A stretch of 64,000 nucleotides of DNA from Agapetus fuscipes (GCA_951799405.1 OX637356.1:8083229-8147228); one strand, 5' to 3'; positions 42,017-53,389 are shown, counted from the stretch's first letter. Made by a program: numbers and translations. The notes: generated from the sequence alone by a model not told the origin.

Positions 42017-42268
42017 ATTCCTTATATTAAAGATTGGCATATATAGTTTACCACCCACACTGTAACAAATGCTTCACTTTGCCAATGTCACCCCTCTGTC
42101 AGGGAAGATCGGAAAAAGTTGTAGGGCTTATGTTCATTTGAGGTTTGGATTTTATTTGTAGGTACACATTCAGCATTTGTAAGCGCGAACTACACGTGCT
42201 TGTTTGTGGGCATACATCTGAGAGCTTTAAATGAGTATATCCTTGCAGCTTAGATTATAGATTATTAT
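42017..42268 (+). mobile_element. SINE-A, full length
   Basis: 'ttgccaatgtcacccctctg', 'gtaagcgcgaactacacgtg', 'gtttgtgggcatacatctga', and the tail 'gcttagattatagatta'. The 5' end is worn. Confidence 0.88.
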
Positions 42269-42839
42269 TACAGTAGGGTAGCGTATTTCTAATTCTCAAA
42301 GGATTGATTTCTTAGCCCATCCAATTATATATATCGATGTTTTCCATGCCTTGTTTTATTTACTTTAATGTTTAACACTTAACGGGAATTTTTTTTAACA
42401 AAGCATCTGTACAAAAAGTATTATGTTAAAAAGAGCATACGTCATAACAATTATTTTGAGTACATTTGCACCGGAAGGAAAGTGTGTAAAAATATTGCGG
42501 CTACGCTCAAACATCCCGCTCAGAACGATGTGCCTACATGCCTTCATACGTTTTCTATATGGATGGAGTTGCCTCTCACTTTTGTGCCTCAAAACTGGGT
42601 CACTGGTGTGAGGAATTGGAGCGCCTCGTCCCGGTACAGCCGCACTTACAGACAAATTATGAAATGTACTCGGAAAAATGCTGCATTTACGTAGGAGCAT
42701 GTACAATTAAATGTCGAATATAAAACAATTAAACAGGACAACTCAAGGATTGTTAAAACAACAGGGAATTGGTGGAATTCGTAAACTTAGAGCTTGTTTG
42801 CCTGGTCTTCAGCAGAGATAATTTTACATATTAAGCAAT
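42269..42839. other. Unclassified; GC-richer block 42480-42700
   Basis: Open frames exist on both strands (plus: SYVFYMDGVASHFCASKLGH...; minus: 103 codons from MYMLLRKCSIF). No known domain, no clear splice sites. It may be an old transposon piece. Confidence 0.3.
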
Positions 42840-43240
42840 TTTTGGATGTGTACTGGACCAATGTGTCTTTTGACCAACATTAAAAGCAACTCCCATTAAA
42901 AATTTTAACGTGTTTTTCTTAGTTCAGATTTTCAAAGGCTGGCGTTGTTTCTAGTACAGCAGATCCTGTAAGAAGATCACAGCGACTAGCGACTGAAAAT
43001 GCCCATCGGAGCAATGGGCGAAACTGTACGGAAAAAATCTACCAGACCACGGCTACATAGCCCAAAAAAAGTTATTCTTGTGTTAACAAGAACCGGCCGT
43101 GAAAGCTTCAATTTACAATTAGCTCAGATTGTTTAGAATGTGATTTTTAAGACAATTTCATTTAAAGGCCATATCTGAATTAGATGGTGGATAAGCCAAA
43201 CAAACTCTGGAAGGATAAATTGTCAACCCTGTTTCTAGGA
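42840..43240 (+). repeat. Family H repeat, unclassified
   Basis: 'tgtactggaccaatgtgtct' and 'ttcttagttcagattttcaa' (left) and 'agctcagattgtttagaatg', 'gtggataagccaaacaaa' (right) match 15.5 and 9.9 kb. Confidence 0.45.
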
Positions 43241-43382
43241 AGGTGGAAAAAATTCAAATGGTTAAAATTTTGCATTAGTTTCGAAGCACAGCCCTAATTT
43301 ATTGATTCTAAAGACTATTGGTGTCAAATCTTCTTGTCCTAAGGTTCTAATATTTTCTGTTTCATATGTCATCTTCATCCAG

Positions 43383-43535
43383 GACATTTCAGGACAGGTG
43401 TATGGAAGAGTTCAGACACGCTGTAGTGAACTCTTAGCTCTTCCTCAGCGCGTGCATAGAAGGCAAGTTTTACATGAAGCCAGAGAGCATTCACAGGTAG
43501 TAGAGACTCGTAACCTAGCTAGAGAACTAATCGAT
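43383..43535 (+). CDS. Internal exon of an unidentified gene
   Basis: The exon is bounded by a 3' splice site (branch-like TTCTAAT at about 43344, a pyrimidine-rich run, then CATCCAG) and a 5' site GAT|GTAAGT that matches the consensus well. It is 153 bases, exactly 51 codons, phase 0 at both ends, with no stop. The peptide starts DISGQVYGRVQTRCSELLAL and includes PQRVHRRQVLHEAREHSQ and ends ETRNLARELID. It is Arg/Glu/Gln-rich and probably helical. Codon use is balanced, unlike the AT-rich surroundings. I do not recognise the family. It could pair with the exon at 35862-35900. Confidence 0.6.
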
Positions 43536-43959
43536 GTAAGTATATATTGTAATCTATCTAAAATAAATAAATATAATAAACGGCATTTTTCACTTACATA
43601 AATATGTATATTAATGTCTTAGCTAGCATGATTTTTTCATCAAAAAAAATTAAGAAATAAAAAGTGAAGTAGTAAGTTCTCTTATGAGCCTTTCTGTATC
43701 GCTCCTGGGTGTACGTCTTTTTCAATCTCCATTAAGGCTCCTATTGAAAATTCAGTTAAAAAAACAAATGCAGAATACGAAAGTTGCACAATGAATAATC
43801 AACGAAAAATACAATTATTATACATATGTTTTCATTAAAACATTGACAATTATAAATATGTTACAATCAATTCACAAAATAATTACAGCACTTTCAATGA
43901 AAATAATTCATTCCGGGTTCAGAGTCAGCAAAATATGGGTCACTACTCCAAGACTAAAA
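43536..43959. other. No feature seen
   Basis: AT-rich; intron if the exon call is right. Confidence 0.35.
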
Positions 43960-44078
43960 CATTCCGTTTAAACTCAAACAAAGCGTTCACCAAAAAACGT
44001 ATGAAAACTAAAACAATTTCGTACATTTTTGGGAAAACACAAACTGTTCAGTTTGAAAGAAAAGTTTTATACTTGGGG
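43960..44078 (+). repeat. Family E copy
   Basis: 'gcgttcaccaaaaaacgtat', 'gaaaactaaaac' and an end 'ttatacttggggtgcgag' on the plus strand. Confidence 0.5.
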
Positions 44079-44624
44079 TGCGAGGCCGTGTAATAATTGC
44101 CGAGAGGACAAAACAAAATTTCGCAATTACGTTTTTATGATTGCGAAATCATTTCAATGAAATTCAATTGTTATTTCGCGCAATTCGCAAAAACAAAACT
44201 GTGCTAATTATGCTGTGGCAGAAATTGAGAAATTAACGTGAAAAATAAACATGACCTGAGCATACAGCATGTATATATTAAATTCAATTCAGGGTGTACT
44301 TTTTAATCAGTATTCAACGTACAAATTTCAGTGTGAAAATATATTGTGTTGAATTTTAAAATAGATTTTTTAACGCTGTTCTACAATATGGATAATTGTT
44401 TTTAACATTTTTATGTTTAATCATTCTTAAATAAATTAATACTTTGCTTTCAAAACATCTAAAGCTACTTATGAAAAATATGGTGCTAAATGTAGCCATA
44501 GAACAGTATGTAGTCTTGTGTTTAACACTGAAGACTCGTAAACAAAAGGTATTGAGTTTGATTTTCAAGGAGCACAATAAAAAATATTTTTTGTTGAATA
44601 TACTCCTAAAAAACTGGCACGAAG
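44079..44624. other. No feature seen
   Basis: AT-rich. The overlapping ORFs on both strands at 44356-44665 have no recognisable domain. Confidence 0.35.
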
Positions 44625-44738
44625 GTTCATATAACCCTTGCAACAACTGTGCTCTATATGTTTAATTGAAGACGTACAAGAATAAGGACTCTTAAGGTAT
44701 GATACACACAAAAACATTGCTCACCAAATAAATCATGT
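44625..44738 (+). mobile_element. SINE-C 3' part, diverged
   Basis: 'cccttgcaacaactgtgc', 'gactcttaaggtatgataca' and 'cacaaaaacattgctcacca' then 'aataaatcatg'. Confidence 0.65.
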
Positions 44739-45190
44739 TTTAATTGATTTATCCAGGAAATATAAAGAGAAAACAAAAAGAGAATAGACCAAGAAAATGA
44801 TGAATGTTCAGATTTGTCAGATTGTGATACAAATAATTTTTTTTACGAAAAATGAGTTCATCATTGATTCCTCTGTATGAATTTTTAAATTAAATATGGT
44901 TGGTCACGTATTGCAACCTCCGCGTGACTAGGATGGAATAAAGATTTATCATTATTGTTTGTAGTATTAATTCAACAATAACTGGCTTCATATTTTAATG
45001 CAGATACAAGGACAAACTATTGCTTTGAAATAGGAATACCGTCCAACAATTCACCGAGTTGTGAGTATCCACAAATATGATCTGAGCAACCAAACAAAAT
45101 CTCAGCTGAAGCAAATACGTGGTAGAGAACCCATGCATGCTGGATTCTGCGAATAATTGCCCAATGAAGACAATGCAGGGGCCAAGTTGA
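44739..45190. other. No gene; possible LINE 3' end at 44900-44962
   Basis: 'actaggatggaataaagatt' followed by 'tatcattattg' looks like a retroelement 3' end with a polyadenylation signal; no coding part was seen. Confidence 0.3.
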
Positions 45191-45445
45191 ACAATCTATA
45201 ATATAAGTTGAATAGATATATTGCATTCAAGATTCATATAAAATGCATTACCACAAGCAGACACGTATTAGTTCACGCTTAAACATGCCGCATGTGGACT
45301 TACAGAAAAAAAAATCTAGTCTGAAATGGCCCTGAATAAGCCCTGCAACTCTTGCCGAGCTTCCCTGAAACAAGGGTGACGTTGGCAAAGTGAATCATTT
45401 TTAACAGTATGGTTGGTTAGCCTCATACCAACATATGAGTCAGGT
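45191..45445 (-). mobile_element. SINE-A, full length
   Basis: Minus strand: 'tatgaggctaaccaaccata', 'ccttgtttcagggaagctcg', 'gcaagagttgcagggcttat', 'cacatgcggcatgtttaagc'. Tail decayed to 'ttatattatagattg'. Confidence 0.85.
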
Positions 45446-45560
45446 AAACAATGCTGGATACAAAATCGTTACAAAATATTGATCATTGCAATTTACAGTT
45501 TTTGTTTTTTTACAAAAGTATCTTTCTTCGTATTGCTCCTTATTATGTACCCACATAATA

Positions 45561-45738
45561 AGGTGTGAGAAAGGGCCGCAGGAGCTGCAAGGTGTATGTT
45601 CATGTGTACATTTTTTGAGTACTTATGCAGCATGTGTATGCGTGAACTTGCACGCGTTTGCCTATGTGCCTGCATAAAATATAAACCTTAAAATATGTCA
45701 ATATTAGAATATACTCGCAATTGAGATTCTAGATTATC
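45561..45738 (+). mobile_element. SINE-A, 5'-truncated
   Basis: 'gggccgcaggagctgcaagg' then 'atgcagcatgtgtatgcgtg' and 'ttgagattctagattat'. Confidence 0.7.
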
Positions 45739-45859
45739 GATCTCGTAAAAAGATACGTGGGTAAATCCATGAAGTTCTATGTTCTAATTTTGAAGTTCAT
45801 TTAAATAAATCTTTGGTCGTTGATTTAAAGGTTGTTTAAAAGTTAATAACCCTATTATA

Positions 45860-46034
45860 CATCCCTGTTTCAGGTCAATTCAGGATTAATTTAAGAGTGT
45901 AGGTAGGTATCTTTTTTAAAGATTTGAGTCTTTGATCTGTATGTGCAAGCACAAACTTACACGTTTTTGTTTGTTGATGTGCATTTATTATGAATCTTAA
46001 TTTTTTTACATATCTTTGCAACTTGGATTACAGA
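45860..46034 (+). mobile_element. SINE-A, 5'-truncated, old
   Basis: 'atgtgcaagcacaaacttac', 'acatatctttgcaacttgga' and 'ttacagatta'. Confidence 0.6.
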
Positions 46035-47238
46035 TTAAATTTACTTTTCCCCTGATTCACTTTTCTCATTTATGACTTCAAAGTCATTCAGTAAAAGTAT
46101 GGTGATAAATTATTTGTGTAAAAAATGCATTGGATGCCAAAAGATTTTCAACATCAAAAATTCAGTACTTAATCCCCTTTGAAAATTAAAAAACACGGTA
46201 ACTGTAAATCATAATTTTAATCTGAAAAAAAATAAACAAGAAGGTTATTTGAGGAAGGGTAACAAAAATTAAAAGCAGAAACCTGTAATAATTTTACAGC
46301 AACCCAAGTGCGTTAATCCTGTTATAACCATTTTTAGGGGACGTAAAAAATCGAGTAAAATTCTTAAAGGGGTTGAAAGTGTTCTTCTTGTAGGGTCCAG
46401 CTAAAAGGGCTGAAGAGTTCTTATTAGATTTTTGTCTAAGTCATTCAAGGGCCGCACAGCTTTTGAATTAGGGGTCCGCTTCAAACCCTTTGCGAGATAT
46501 TTCAGGCGAGTCCAACTTAAGGGAAATTTATGTGAGTGTTAAGCGCACCAAAACACGTTCGCAAAACAGAATATACACCCGGTTATTACGGTCCGACTCC
46601 TAAAGTGGAATTACGCGGAACGGGGGGCGGAAAGGGACGGAATCCGAGAGCGGAATCGGGGGTGAGGAATCTAATATCGGGACGGGGTTGCCAGTTTCCT
46701 GCATTTAATTAATAAAAATGGACGCGGAATTTATTTCCGCCGTGAATATTTTTTTGTCCCCGTGGAAAATTATTTTATCGACCTATTGCAAATACAATAG
46801 CTTCCCCTGCCTTTCTGATGGTATTTTAATTAATGAAATTATATTCAGAGAAACAAAAGATACCCGATTCCAATTCTATCGTTTGAATATTTCCTGCTTT
46901 ACTGTCATATCCAGATATTTCTTGTTTCTATGTACAATAAGTTTAGAAATACCGTAATAAATATATGGAAACACATAATATAAATAAAACCACAAAAATA
47001 CATGCACACACAGAAAATGATCCGTCAGCGATATATGTAGATTAGCAAAAATCCCAGATATCTGTCATTTACTACATAAACACAACTCAAATTCATTGAA
47101 GATATTCATATTAAATGAAATTATCTTCTTAGCATCTTATCTTATTTTGTATGTACGCCAAGGTACATAATATGCATGTACACAATCCTACCCTTTTGTT
47201 ATTCCAAAACTATGCATTGCTTAAAAACCTCAAAACCT
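46035..47238. other. No gene; G-rich patch near 46600-46690
   Basis: A patch with 'gaacggggggcggaaaggga' and the hairpin GCGGAA-TTTAT-TTCCGC at 46725-46741 stands out. No transcript can be tied to it. Confidence 0.3.
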
Positions 47239-47490
47239 ATTATCTATAATCTAAGTTGCAAAGATATATTATCATTCAAAGCTCATACCAAATGCATGCC
47301 CACAAACAAACACGTGTAAATCGCGCTTACAAATGATAAATGTATACTTTCAAATAAAATCCAAACCCAAAATGAACATAAACCCTACAACTTTTTCAGA
47401 CCTTCCCTGACACAGGGGTGACATTGACAAAGTGAACCATTTTTTACAGTATGGGTGGTCAGCTTATACCAACCTTGAAGTCAAGGAATT
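47239..47490 (-). mobile_element. SINE-A, full length
   Basis: Minus strand: 'ttccttgacttcaaggttgg', 'cccctgtgtcagggaaggtc', 'gtaagcgcgatttacacgtg', tail 'cttagattatagata'. A further small 5' fragment lies at 47521-47548. Confidence 0.88.
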
Positions 47491-47579
47491 TGACTTTTTG
47501 AAACAGTCTTATTTTAAGCAGCCTCATACCAATGTATAATTAAAAACGATTGTAGAAATCTTACATTGATTGTCATGTA

Positions 47580-47842
47580 TGTTCCTTGACTTATAGGTTG
47601 TTATGCGGCTGACCACCCATAATATAAAAATTGGTTCACTTTGCCAATGTCACCCCTGTTTCAGGGAAGGACGGCAAGAGTTGCAAGGCTTATGTTCATT
47701 TGAGATTGGGTTTTTATATTGTAGGTCCACATGCGGCATGTGTTAGCGCGAAATTATACATATCTGCTTGTGGGAATGCATTTAGTATAAATCTTAAATG
47801 ATATATATCTTTGCAGCTTAGATTAGATTAGATTAGATTACA
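47580..47842 (+). mobile_element. SINE-A, full length
   Basis: 'ttccttgacttataggttgt', 'cccctgtttcagggaagga', 'cacatgcggcatgtgttagc', tail (TTAGA)n at 47818-47840. Very close to the copy at 5955. Confidence 0.92.
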
Positions 47843-48254
47843 TGAAAACAAAATATATAGAATAAACTGGACAATAAAATTTCTGTTTCTCACTTTCACA
47901 GAGCGCAATACTGAATGTATTAATTAATAATAATTGCAACTGTAAAATATTTCATTGTTCCCTAACAGTATAAGTTGGTAATGAACTAGGCTAGTAGACT
48001 TTGCTTGAAGCTTCTATGAAATTTCTCTCCAACATCCGGTACTTAACGCTCCGTCATACAACGTACATTAAAATTTTATTATTAATTATTAAAAATATGA
48101 CTTGCATACGAAATTCGCACGGCAAAAGCTCTGGGAAAATTTCAACATGTTCCATATTTTTATGACACATTTTTTTTGTCTGATTAATAGTACAAACAAA
48201 CTATAAAATCTCTCAGCCATTGTTTTGACCCTGTTTTAATAAATTCTGTGATTT
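47843..48254. other. No feature seen
   Basis: AT-rich DNA. Confidence 0.35.
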
Positions 48255-48425
48255 CGAATCTAAGATGCAAAGGTAGATTTGCATTTAAGATCCATATGTA
48301 TTGCATGCTTACAAGCAGACATTTATAGTTAATGCTTACATACATAAGTTGCATCGGTACTTAGAAAATTTAGGTACCACCAAATTTCAAATGAACATAA
48401 CCGCTGCAACTTTTAGCACACTCAA
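48255..48425 (-). mobile_element. SINE-A, 5'-truncated
   Basis: Minus strand: 'agttgcagcggttatgttca', then 'aagcagacatttatag' on plus, and the tail end 'gaatctaagatgcaaagg'. Confidence 0.65.
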
Positions 48426-48440
48426 AAGAGTGTGCTAAAA
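48411..48440. repeat. 13-bp perfect hairpin
   Basis: TTTTAGCACACTC, a four-A loop, then the exact complement GAGTGTGCTAAAA. It sits at the 5' edge of the truncated SINE-A. Confidence 0.7.
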
Positions 48441-48865
48441 CTCTCCTCGAACTCGTCTGTATTTATATGTCAGAAGGAGCCACGGCACATACACGCTCAT
48501 ACAAAGCTATTTATCTTCTCAAGTGGCAGAATAAGCTAAAAGCGACTGTACGACAAATCGAGAAGCTCTAAATCAGAGGCGTGCCCATGAATGTAAAAAA
48601 AAGTGGTTCAATGTTAGTGTTACTAATAGCATACCTCGGGTGGCACTCCTTGTGGGATTGTTGCTGGAGCACGGGTAGCGGGAAGAATAAAAAAAATATA
48701 TAATAATATGAGGACTTAGGACAGGATAACTGCAGGGGGATGCATCCCCTAGTAGGTACGCAGTATATGGTAAAAAAACGCATTTAAGTTTGATATAGAG
48801 ATTTAAAATTCACAATTTAAGTTCGTTTGGAGCCATCGTTAGTACTTCAGTCAACTTTAAATGAG
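48441..48865. other. No feature seen
   Basis: No recognisable repeat or ORF. Confidence 0.35.
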
Positions 48866-49690
48866 TTATTTTTATTTATTTAATTGAGAAAACTACAGCT
48901 TTATAAAAAGTAATTACAATGGTGTTCTTAAAATTAATATAAGCCAAAATTGTTTCTTCTATTTAAAATTATAGAGATAGAATAATAATTTGATCAGTAT
49001 ACTGAGCTAGTATTGACATATAATAGAAAATTGAGAAGACAAGAAAATAAAAAGAAAAAGAGAGCAAAACAAAAAACAAAAAGCAAAAAGACACAAGTTG
49101 ACAAGCAACAAAAAAGAAAAAAAAGAAACAAGATGTAAAAAAATAAAATTAAAAGTAAAAGTAAAGTGGAAAGGAATGAGGAAAAGAAGGGATTATTACG
49201 TAAGTGAAGGAGCTTGATTGAGGGAGTTAGGGGACAGAGTTGAAAAATATCTCAATTTATTGCGAAAGGTTGTTAATGAGTCATGGAAAATATCTAGATT
49301 TTTGAAATTTTGGTTAAAGTCACGTTGTATTCTGAATAAAGTTGAGTGGTATCGGTAATTGGTATGACAGATGGGTAGGTGAAATAAATTTTGCGAGCGG
49401 GTATGTCTGTTTGGTATAAGAAAAGATATGTTACATAATAAATCAGGGGAGTCAATTGTATTATTGCATATTTTGTACAAAAGTAATTGATCAAAGTAGG
49501 TCCTTCTATCTTGTAGTGTGTTAACACAGATCACTGAATATAATGTGTTAATATTGAAAAATTCTATGGAAGATTTGTAGTCGGTGTGTTCAATGTATTG
49601 TCGTTTCTCTAAATATTTAACAAAAATCTTTTGAATATTTTCAATACGGTTAGTGTGAATTTTGTTATTTGAAAGGAATGGGAGAAAATA
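48866..49690 (-). pseudogene. LINE (jockey-like) 3' end with ORF2 C-terminus
   Basis: Minus-strand frame from about 49683 to 49196: NRIENIQKIFVKYLEKRQYI, DYKSSIEFFNINTLYSVICV, then LQDRRTYFDQLLLYKICNNT, DSPDLL, TRSQNLFHLPICHTNYRYHS and PLxR-like IQRDFNQ, ending QAPSLT before a stop. This is the usual jockey-type ending (LLYKI-N--ID-P-LL, --P-R-TR----F--P-----Y---S---R). The T/C-rich 3' UTR and an 'aaataaataaaaataa' end reach 48866. It is open for about 160 codons and 5'-truncated. Confidence 0.85.
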
Positions 49691-49890
49691 TTTATTATGA
49701 AATGCATTTGCCTATACTCTATGCACGCGTCTTATATATAGGCATGTGAGCTTCTCCTTCTTCGCCCGCAACGTCAAAGATTTTAATTTGACTGTCATTT
49801 TTTCCAAATTAGTTATACCTTTTAAAGGAATGGGAGATTTTTTTTATCATTCTGAAATGGATTTACCTATATCCTATGCACGCGCCTGAA
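49671..49890 (+). repeat. Pair of 65-bp direct repeats
   Basis: 'aaaggaatgggaga' ... 'tatgcacgcg' at 49671-49732 recurs at about 49822-49890 with some changes ('tgaaatgcatttgcctata' against 'tgaaatggatttacctata'). They are about 150 bases apart. Confidence 0.6.
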
Positions 49891-50076
49891 TAACTGTGAA
49901 TCCGTTGCGCATGCAGCTTGGCAAATGGAAGCGCAAAATTGCTCAAAGCCGGAGGAATTGGATTTTGTTAAAAAAAGTCTGCGTAACCGATAAAGCTAAT
50001 CGTTGGTTGTACCTACTGCAGCAAGGAGCGCAACACGATCAGAGTGTTGTTACAATAGACAGTGCCACAAGATGTG
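49891..50076 (+). other. Coding-like stretch, not identified
   Basis: The frame at 49896 reads MQLGKWKRKIAQSRRNWILL and on to TRCEVQ just before CAG|GTGACA. Another frame gives HAAWQMEAQNCSKPEELDFV. Neither is a known domain, and no acceptor site was found. It could be a decayed exon or chance. Confidence 0.2.
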
Positions 50077-50143
50077 AAGTACAGGTGACATTGGCAAATT
50101 GAACCATTTTTGTCAGCCTCATATTAACCTATAAATCAAAGAA
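50077..50143 (-). mobile_element. SINE-A 5' fragment
   Basis: 'aggtgacattggcaaattga' and 'cagcctcatattaacctata'. Confidence 0.7.
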
Positions 50144-50289
50144 TTATTGAGCCATTCCGCAGAATATTAGGAAATAGGAACTTACACATTTTGTTAGCGG
50201 CAATGTAAGCAGTTTGTTGAACATGATTTTACCCAGCGGGGTGAGAAGGGTCTAGCCGCGCATTTCCAAAATATCAAATTCAGTTTTCC

Positions 50290-50420
50290 CCCTTAGCCCC
50301 CAAGTATAAATATTACGTTGAAACTCAGCCTTATCAGTTAACTAAAAATCTTTGACAAGTGAAACGCTCACGAGAGGCACTACTATAACTTGCGTTGACA
50401 TATATGTGACCAAGTTTTAG
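50290..50420 (-). repeat. Family E relic
   Basis: 'cccccaagtataaat', 'cgttgaaactcag' and 'gtgaaacgctcacgagaggc' keep the E order. Confidence 0.4.
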
Positions 50421-50457
50421 AATTATTGTTATTAATCATTAGGTACATTATTTTTGT

Positions 50458-50685
50458 TTGTTGAGGTGACCACTCGTAGGTATTATAAAAAAAATCACTT
50501 TACCAATATAACACTGTTTCAAGAAAAAGCGGCAAAAGTTTCATGGCTGAGCTTCATTTGTGAATTGGGTTTTTATTTTCCTCGCAAACACGCAGCGTAT
50601 AAAAGCGCGAGCTTACATTTGTCTACTTATGGGTGTATATTTTAAATGAAACTTAAATGTAAGGATTTATTTGCAAATTAGATAC
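50458..50685 (+). mobile_element. SINE-A, diverged
   Basis: 'aggtgaccactcgtag', 'actgtttcaagaaaaagcgg', 'aattgggtttttatttt', 'aagcgcgagcttacatttg'. Confidence 0.7.
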
Positions 50686-50699
50686 GTTTGACTTAAATA

Positions 50700-50870
50700 T
50701 GAAGTTTCATACCTCGGATACTGTACCCCTAATATAACACCATACATCGAAACTTGAAAACACCATTTCGCTAAAAATACATCAAAACTAAAACGCCAAA
50801 GATAGGCGCTGTTTAAATTTCCGTGCAAGTTTTAGTAAACACCTTTTTGCTTACATAATTTTTTATTTTG
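50700..50870 (+). repeat. Family E relic
   Basis: Left end 'ggatactgtacccctaata', then 'catcaaaactaaaacgccaa' and 'ggcgctgtttaaat'. Confidence 0.4.
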
Positions 50871-51529
50871 ATACTGGGCGCGGCACAAATTCGCCCACCT
50901 GGTATGACGTAATCGCCGAATACTCCCGAACACTTGCTGCCCCTTATCCATCAAACTTGTCTAATTCTAGCTATACGTACCTGGGCGGGCTTCATGAGGG
51001 TAGGTTGTATACAAACACCCCTGAGAGTGGGCCTAAGCTTTTAAGGATTTTGTGGAAATGTTTCCCCGCTTTTTCACCGTGGTTTATCTATGTATATTTC
51101 ATTGAATATATATTTTCATTTCCCTGTGGATAAAAATTTACGAATTATACTTTTGAACTTTTTCAGTATGCCCAATATTTGAAAATGTACAAATGTGATA
51201 TTTTTGTGATGTACTTTTACACATGAGTTGTATATAATATGGAACCAAAGGCGGAAATTTAGGATGTTATAAATTCACGGAAACACAGAGAATTGATTTT
51301 TCTGTGTTTCAAAAAAAAGCAAAAAATAATAAATTGTTACCAAAGGTTCTATACCTACAACATGTTTATATTTACAAATGGAGCAGAGCTCTGAAAAAGT
51401 TGCACACAGTGGAAACATGCGTAAAAAGAAAGGAGAGTTAAAAGTACCAAGAAAAAGGAAACTAAAGAAGAACAATATCAAGCTTATAATTTTACCTTAT
51501 CAAGCAAACTAAATCACTAGAAGGATAGC
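50871..51529. other. No feature seen
   Basis: AT-rich DNA; ORFs without support. Confidence 0.35.
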
Positions 51530-51945
51530 ACTCACATGGGCAGCTCTTGGAAATCTAGGTAACACCCTCAAAGACTGAAGACGTGCCAAAGAGCCATTTA
51601 ACGGAGGACGCTGGGAATCAGACTCAGAGATAGGGATCCAAACCAGGAGATCTGTAGACGCACTGGTGTCACTGATGTCATACAGCAAGTGGACTGCTTA
51701 AAGTGGCATTGGGCAGGTAACGTCGCAAGGCATTAGGCAATACCTTGAAAGGTGGCCAAAAGGATCGTTCAGTGATGACCCAGAATGTCAAAGCAGAGAG
51801 TGGAGAAAACCCAACTGAGGCGGTTAGATTACATAGAGGAAACTAAAGGAAGAGGATGGCTAAACGCAGCAGCGAAAAGACAGAAATGGAGAGGATTAGA
51901 TGAGGTCTAATTCCAGGAGTGGACTGAGAAAGGCTAAGGAAAAAG
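51530..51945 (+). pseudogene. LINE ORF2 C-terminus, decayed
   Basis: Read across frames: a GI/NQ-TQR block, IRRRTGVTD-type words, VDCLKWHWAGHVAR, then RLDYIEETKGRGWLNAAAKR and QKWRGLDEV before a stop. This is the common arthropod LINE ending (RN--IR-RTGV-D, KW-WAGHVAR, R--W---A-DR--W---EEA). Several frameshifts and stops. It is the same type of tail as the triplicated unit at 18.1-18.6 kb. Confidence 0.75.
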
Positions 51946-52892
51946 GTAGGAAGAATTTAATCTTGCAACTAAGATTAAAGAATAGCATAAAACAGTGGAA
52001 CATCAAGAAATACATACATAAAACGAGGAAATGAAAATGTCGGAAAATTTCAGTCAGAAAAATATTTCCCAACCTACCCCAACCTTAAGGGCAGGTAGAT
52101 GCCGATGATTTACGTAAAACTTGTTTGTAACAAATTACACAAGTTTTTTCCTTTTTTTAAATCCGTGATTTATTAAATAACAAACTTTATTGGCTGTTTT
52201 TTTTTTTCAGATGCCGGAAGTAGATCAAATAACGATAAGTTTTTTTTTTTCAATCAAATCAAAACGATCTGGTTTGAAAATGTACAATATTTATTTTCCT
52301 TTGAAAACGGCTTCATTTGATGACTCATGAAATATTAAAAATCAAATTGGAAAGTTCATGAAATTAAATATATTCATCCGGAAATTTAATATGGGTTTAT
52401 TGAATTTTATTTCGTTTACTTTGTGGTTAGCGTAAAAAAATAAATATGGTTCAACATTGACGATTTTAATTTCCATTACAAAACGAGCTTCTGTTTTTGG
52501 AAAATCATGTGTAAATTTTTTTACATATTCATGAAAAAGAGTGCAATTTGGCAACTTATTTCCCTCTGCCCAGAAACGGTCATCTATTTTTTTTCAGTAA
52601 AATTTTAAAGTAGATATGAGTCGTGGTCATGTGGTTATCGTCTCAGGTATCTACTAAGAAAAATGAACTGAATTTAATTATATCTATAAAAAGATTAAAC
52701 CCGTATCTGCAACTTTAACCGCCCTTCTTTCATACCAGCGAATGAATTAAGCATCCTAGATAGATTAAAAAACATAATTCCGTTTCAAAAATACAATATA
52801 TAGGCTGAAGTAGATTTTTAAAAACCTTAAAATCAATTATACAGATTCACTTAGTAGTCTTACAGCAACTGCTTGTTTTAATTATCAAAGTT
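51946..52892. other. No feature seen
   Basis: AT-rich DNA with T runs near 52195-52250. Confidence 0.35.
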
Positions 52893-52950
52893 TAACTACA
52901 ACCAAGCTCCATCAGGATCCTTGAGATGCGCTTCACACAAAAAGTCATTA
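52893..52950 (+). mobile_element. SINE-C relic
   Basis: 'ctacaaccaagctccatcag' and 'ttgagatgcgcttcacacaa' follow the SINE-C 3' order. Confidence 0.4.
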
Positions 52951-53284
52951 CTTTTATGAAGACAAACGTCCAACGTCAAAATTTACGTACTCCAAAGCAC
53001 AAAATTTATTACTAAGAAGTACATATACCTAATAGCGTTATTTATTACTCAATATATTCCATACGGAGAAGCACTACGACCGTTTAATGTTGCCTAGAAT
53101 CTACATTAATTAATTTGCGAGTCTCTATATTACGTAGAACCCATTTTGTAGTCAGATAGCATCGTCATGAGCTGTAGACCAGATACTATGTGTGTAGATC
53201 TCAAATATATATCTATGTGCGACTTAGGGTAGGTATAGATAACCATTGAAGGTATAAAGTAGTTTAAGCCCGTATAATCACAGT

Positions 53285-53389
53285 TTAATAATAATAATAA
53301 TATTAGGATGATTTATTTGGTGAGCGCTGTTTTTGTGTGTGTCACACCTCAAGAGCCCTCTGCGAGCTTGGTCGTCACTGTAGAAAGCG
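53285..53389 (-). mobile_element. SINE-C 3' end
   Basis: Minus strand: 'cgctttctacagtgacgacc', 'cagagggctcttgaggtgtg', 'aaacagcgctcaccaaataa', tail 'cctaatattattattatta'. Well conserved but cut at 53389. Confidence 0.85.
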
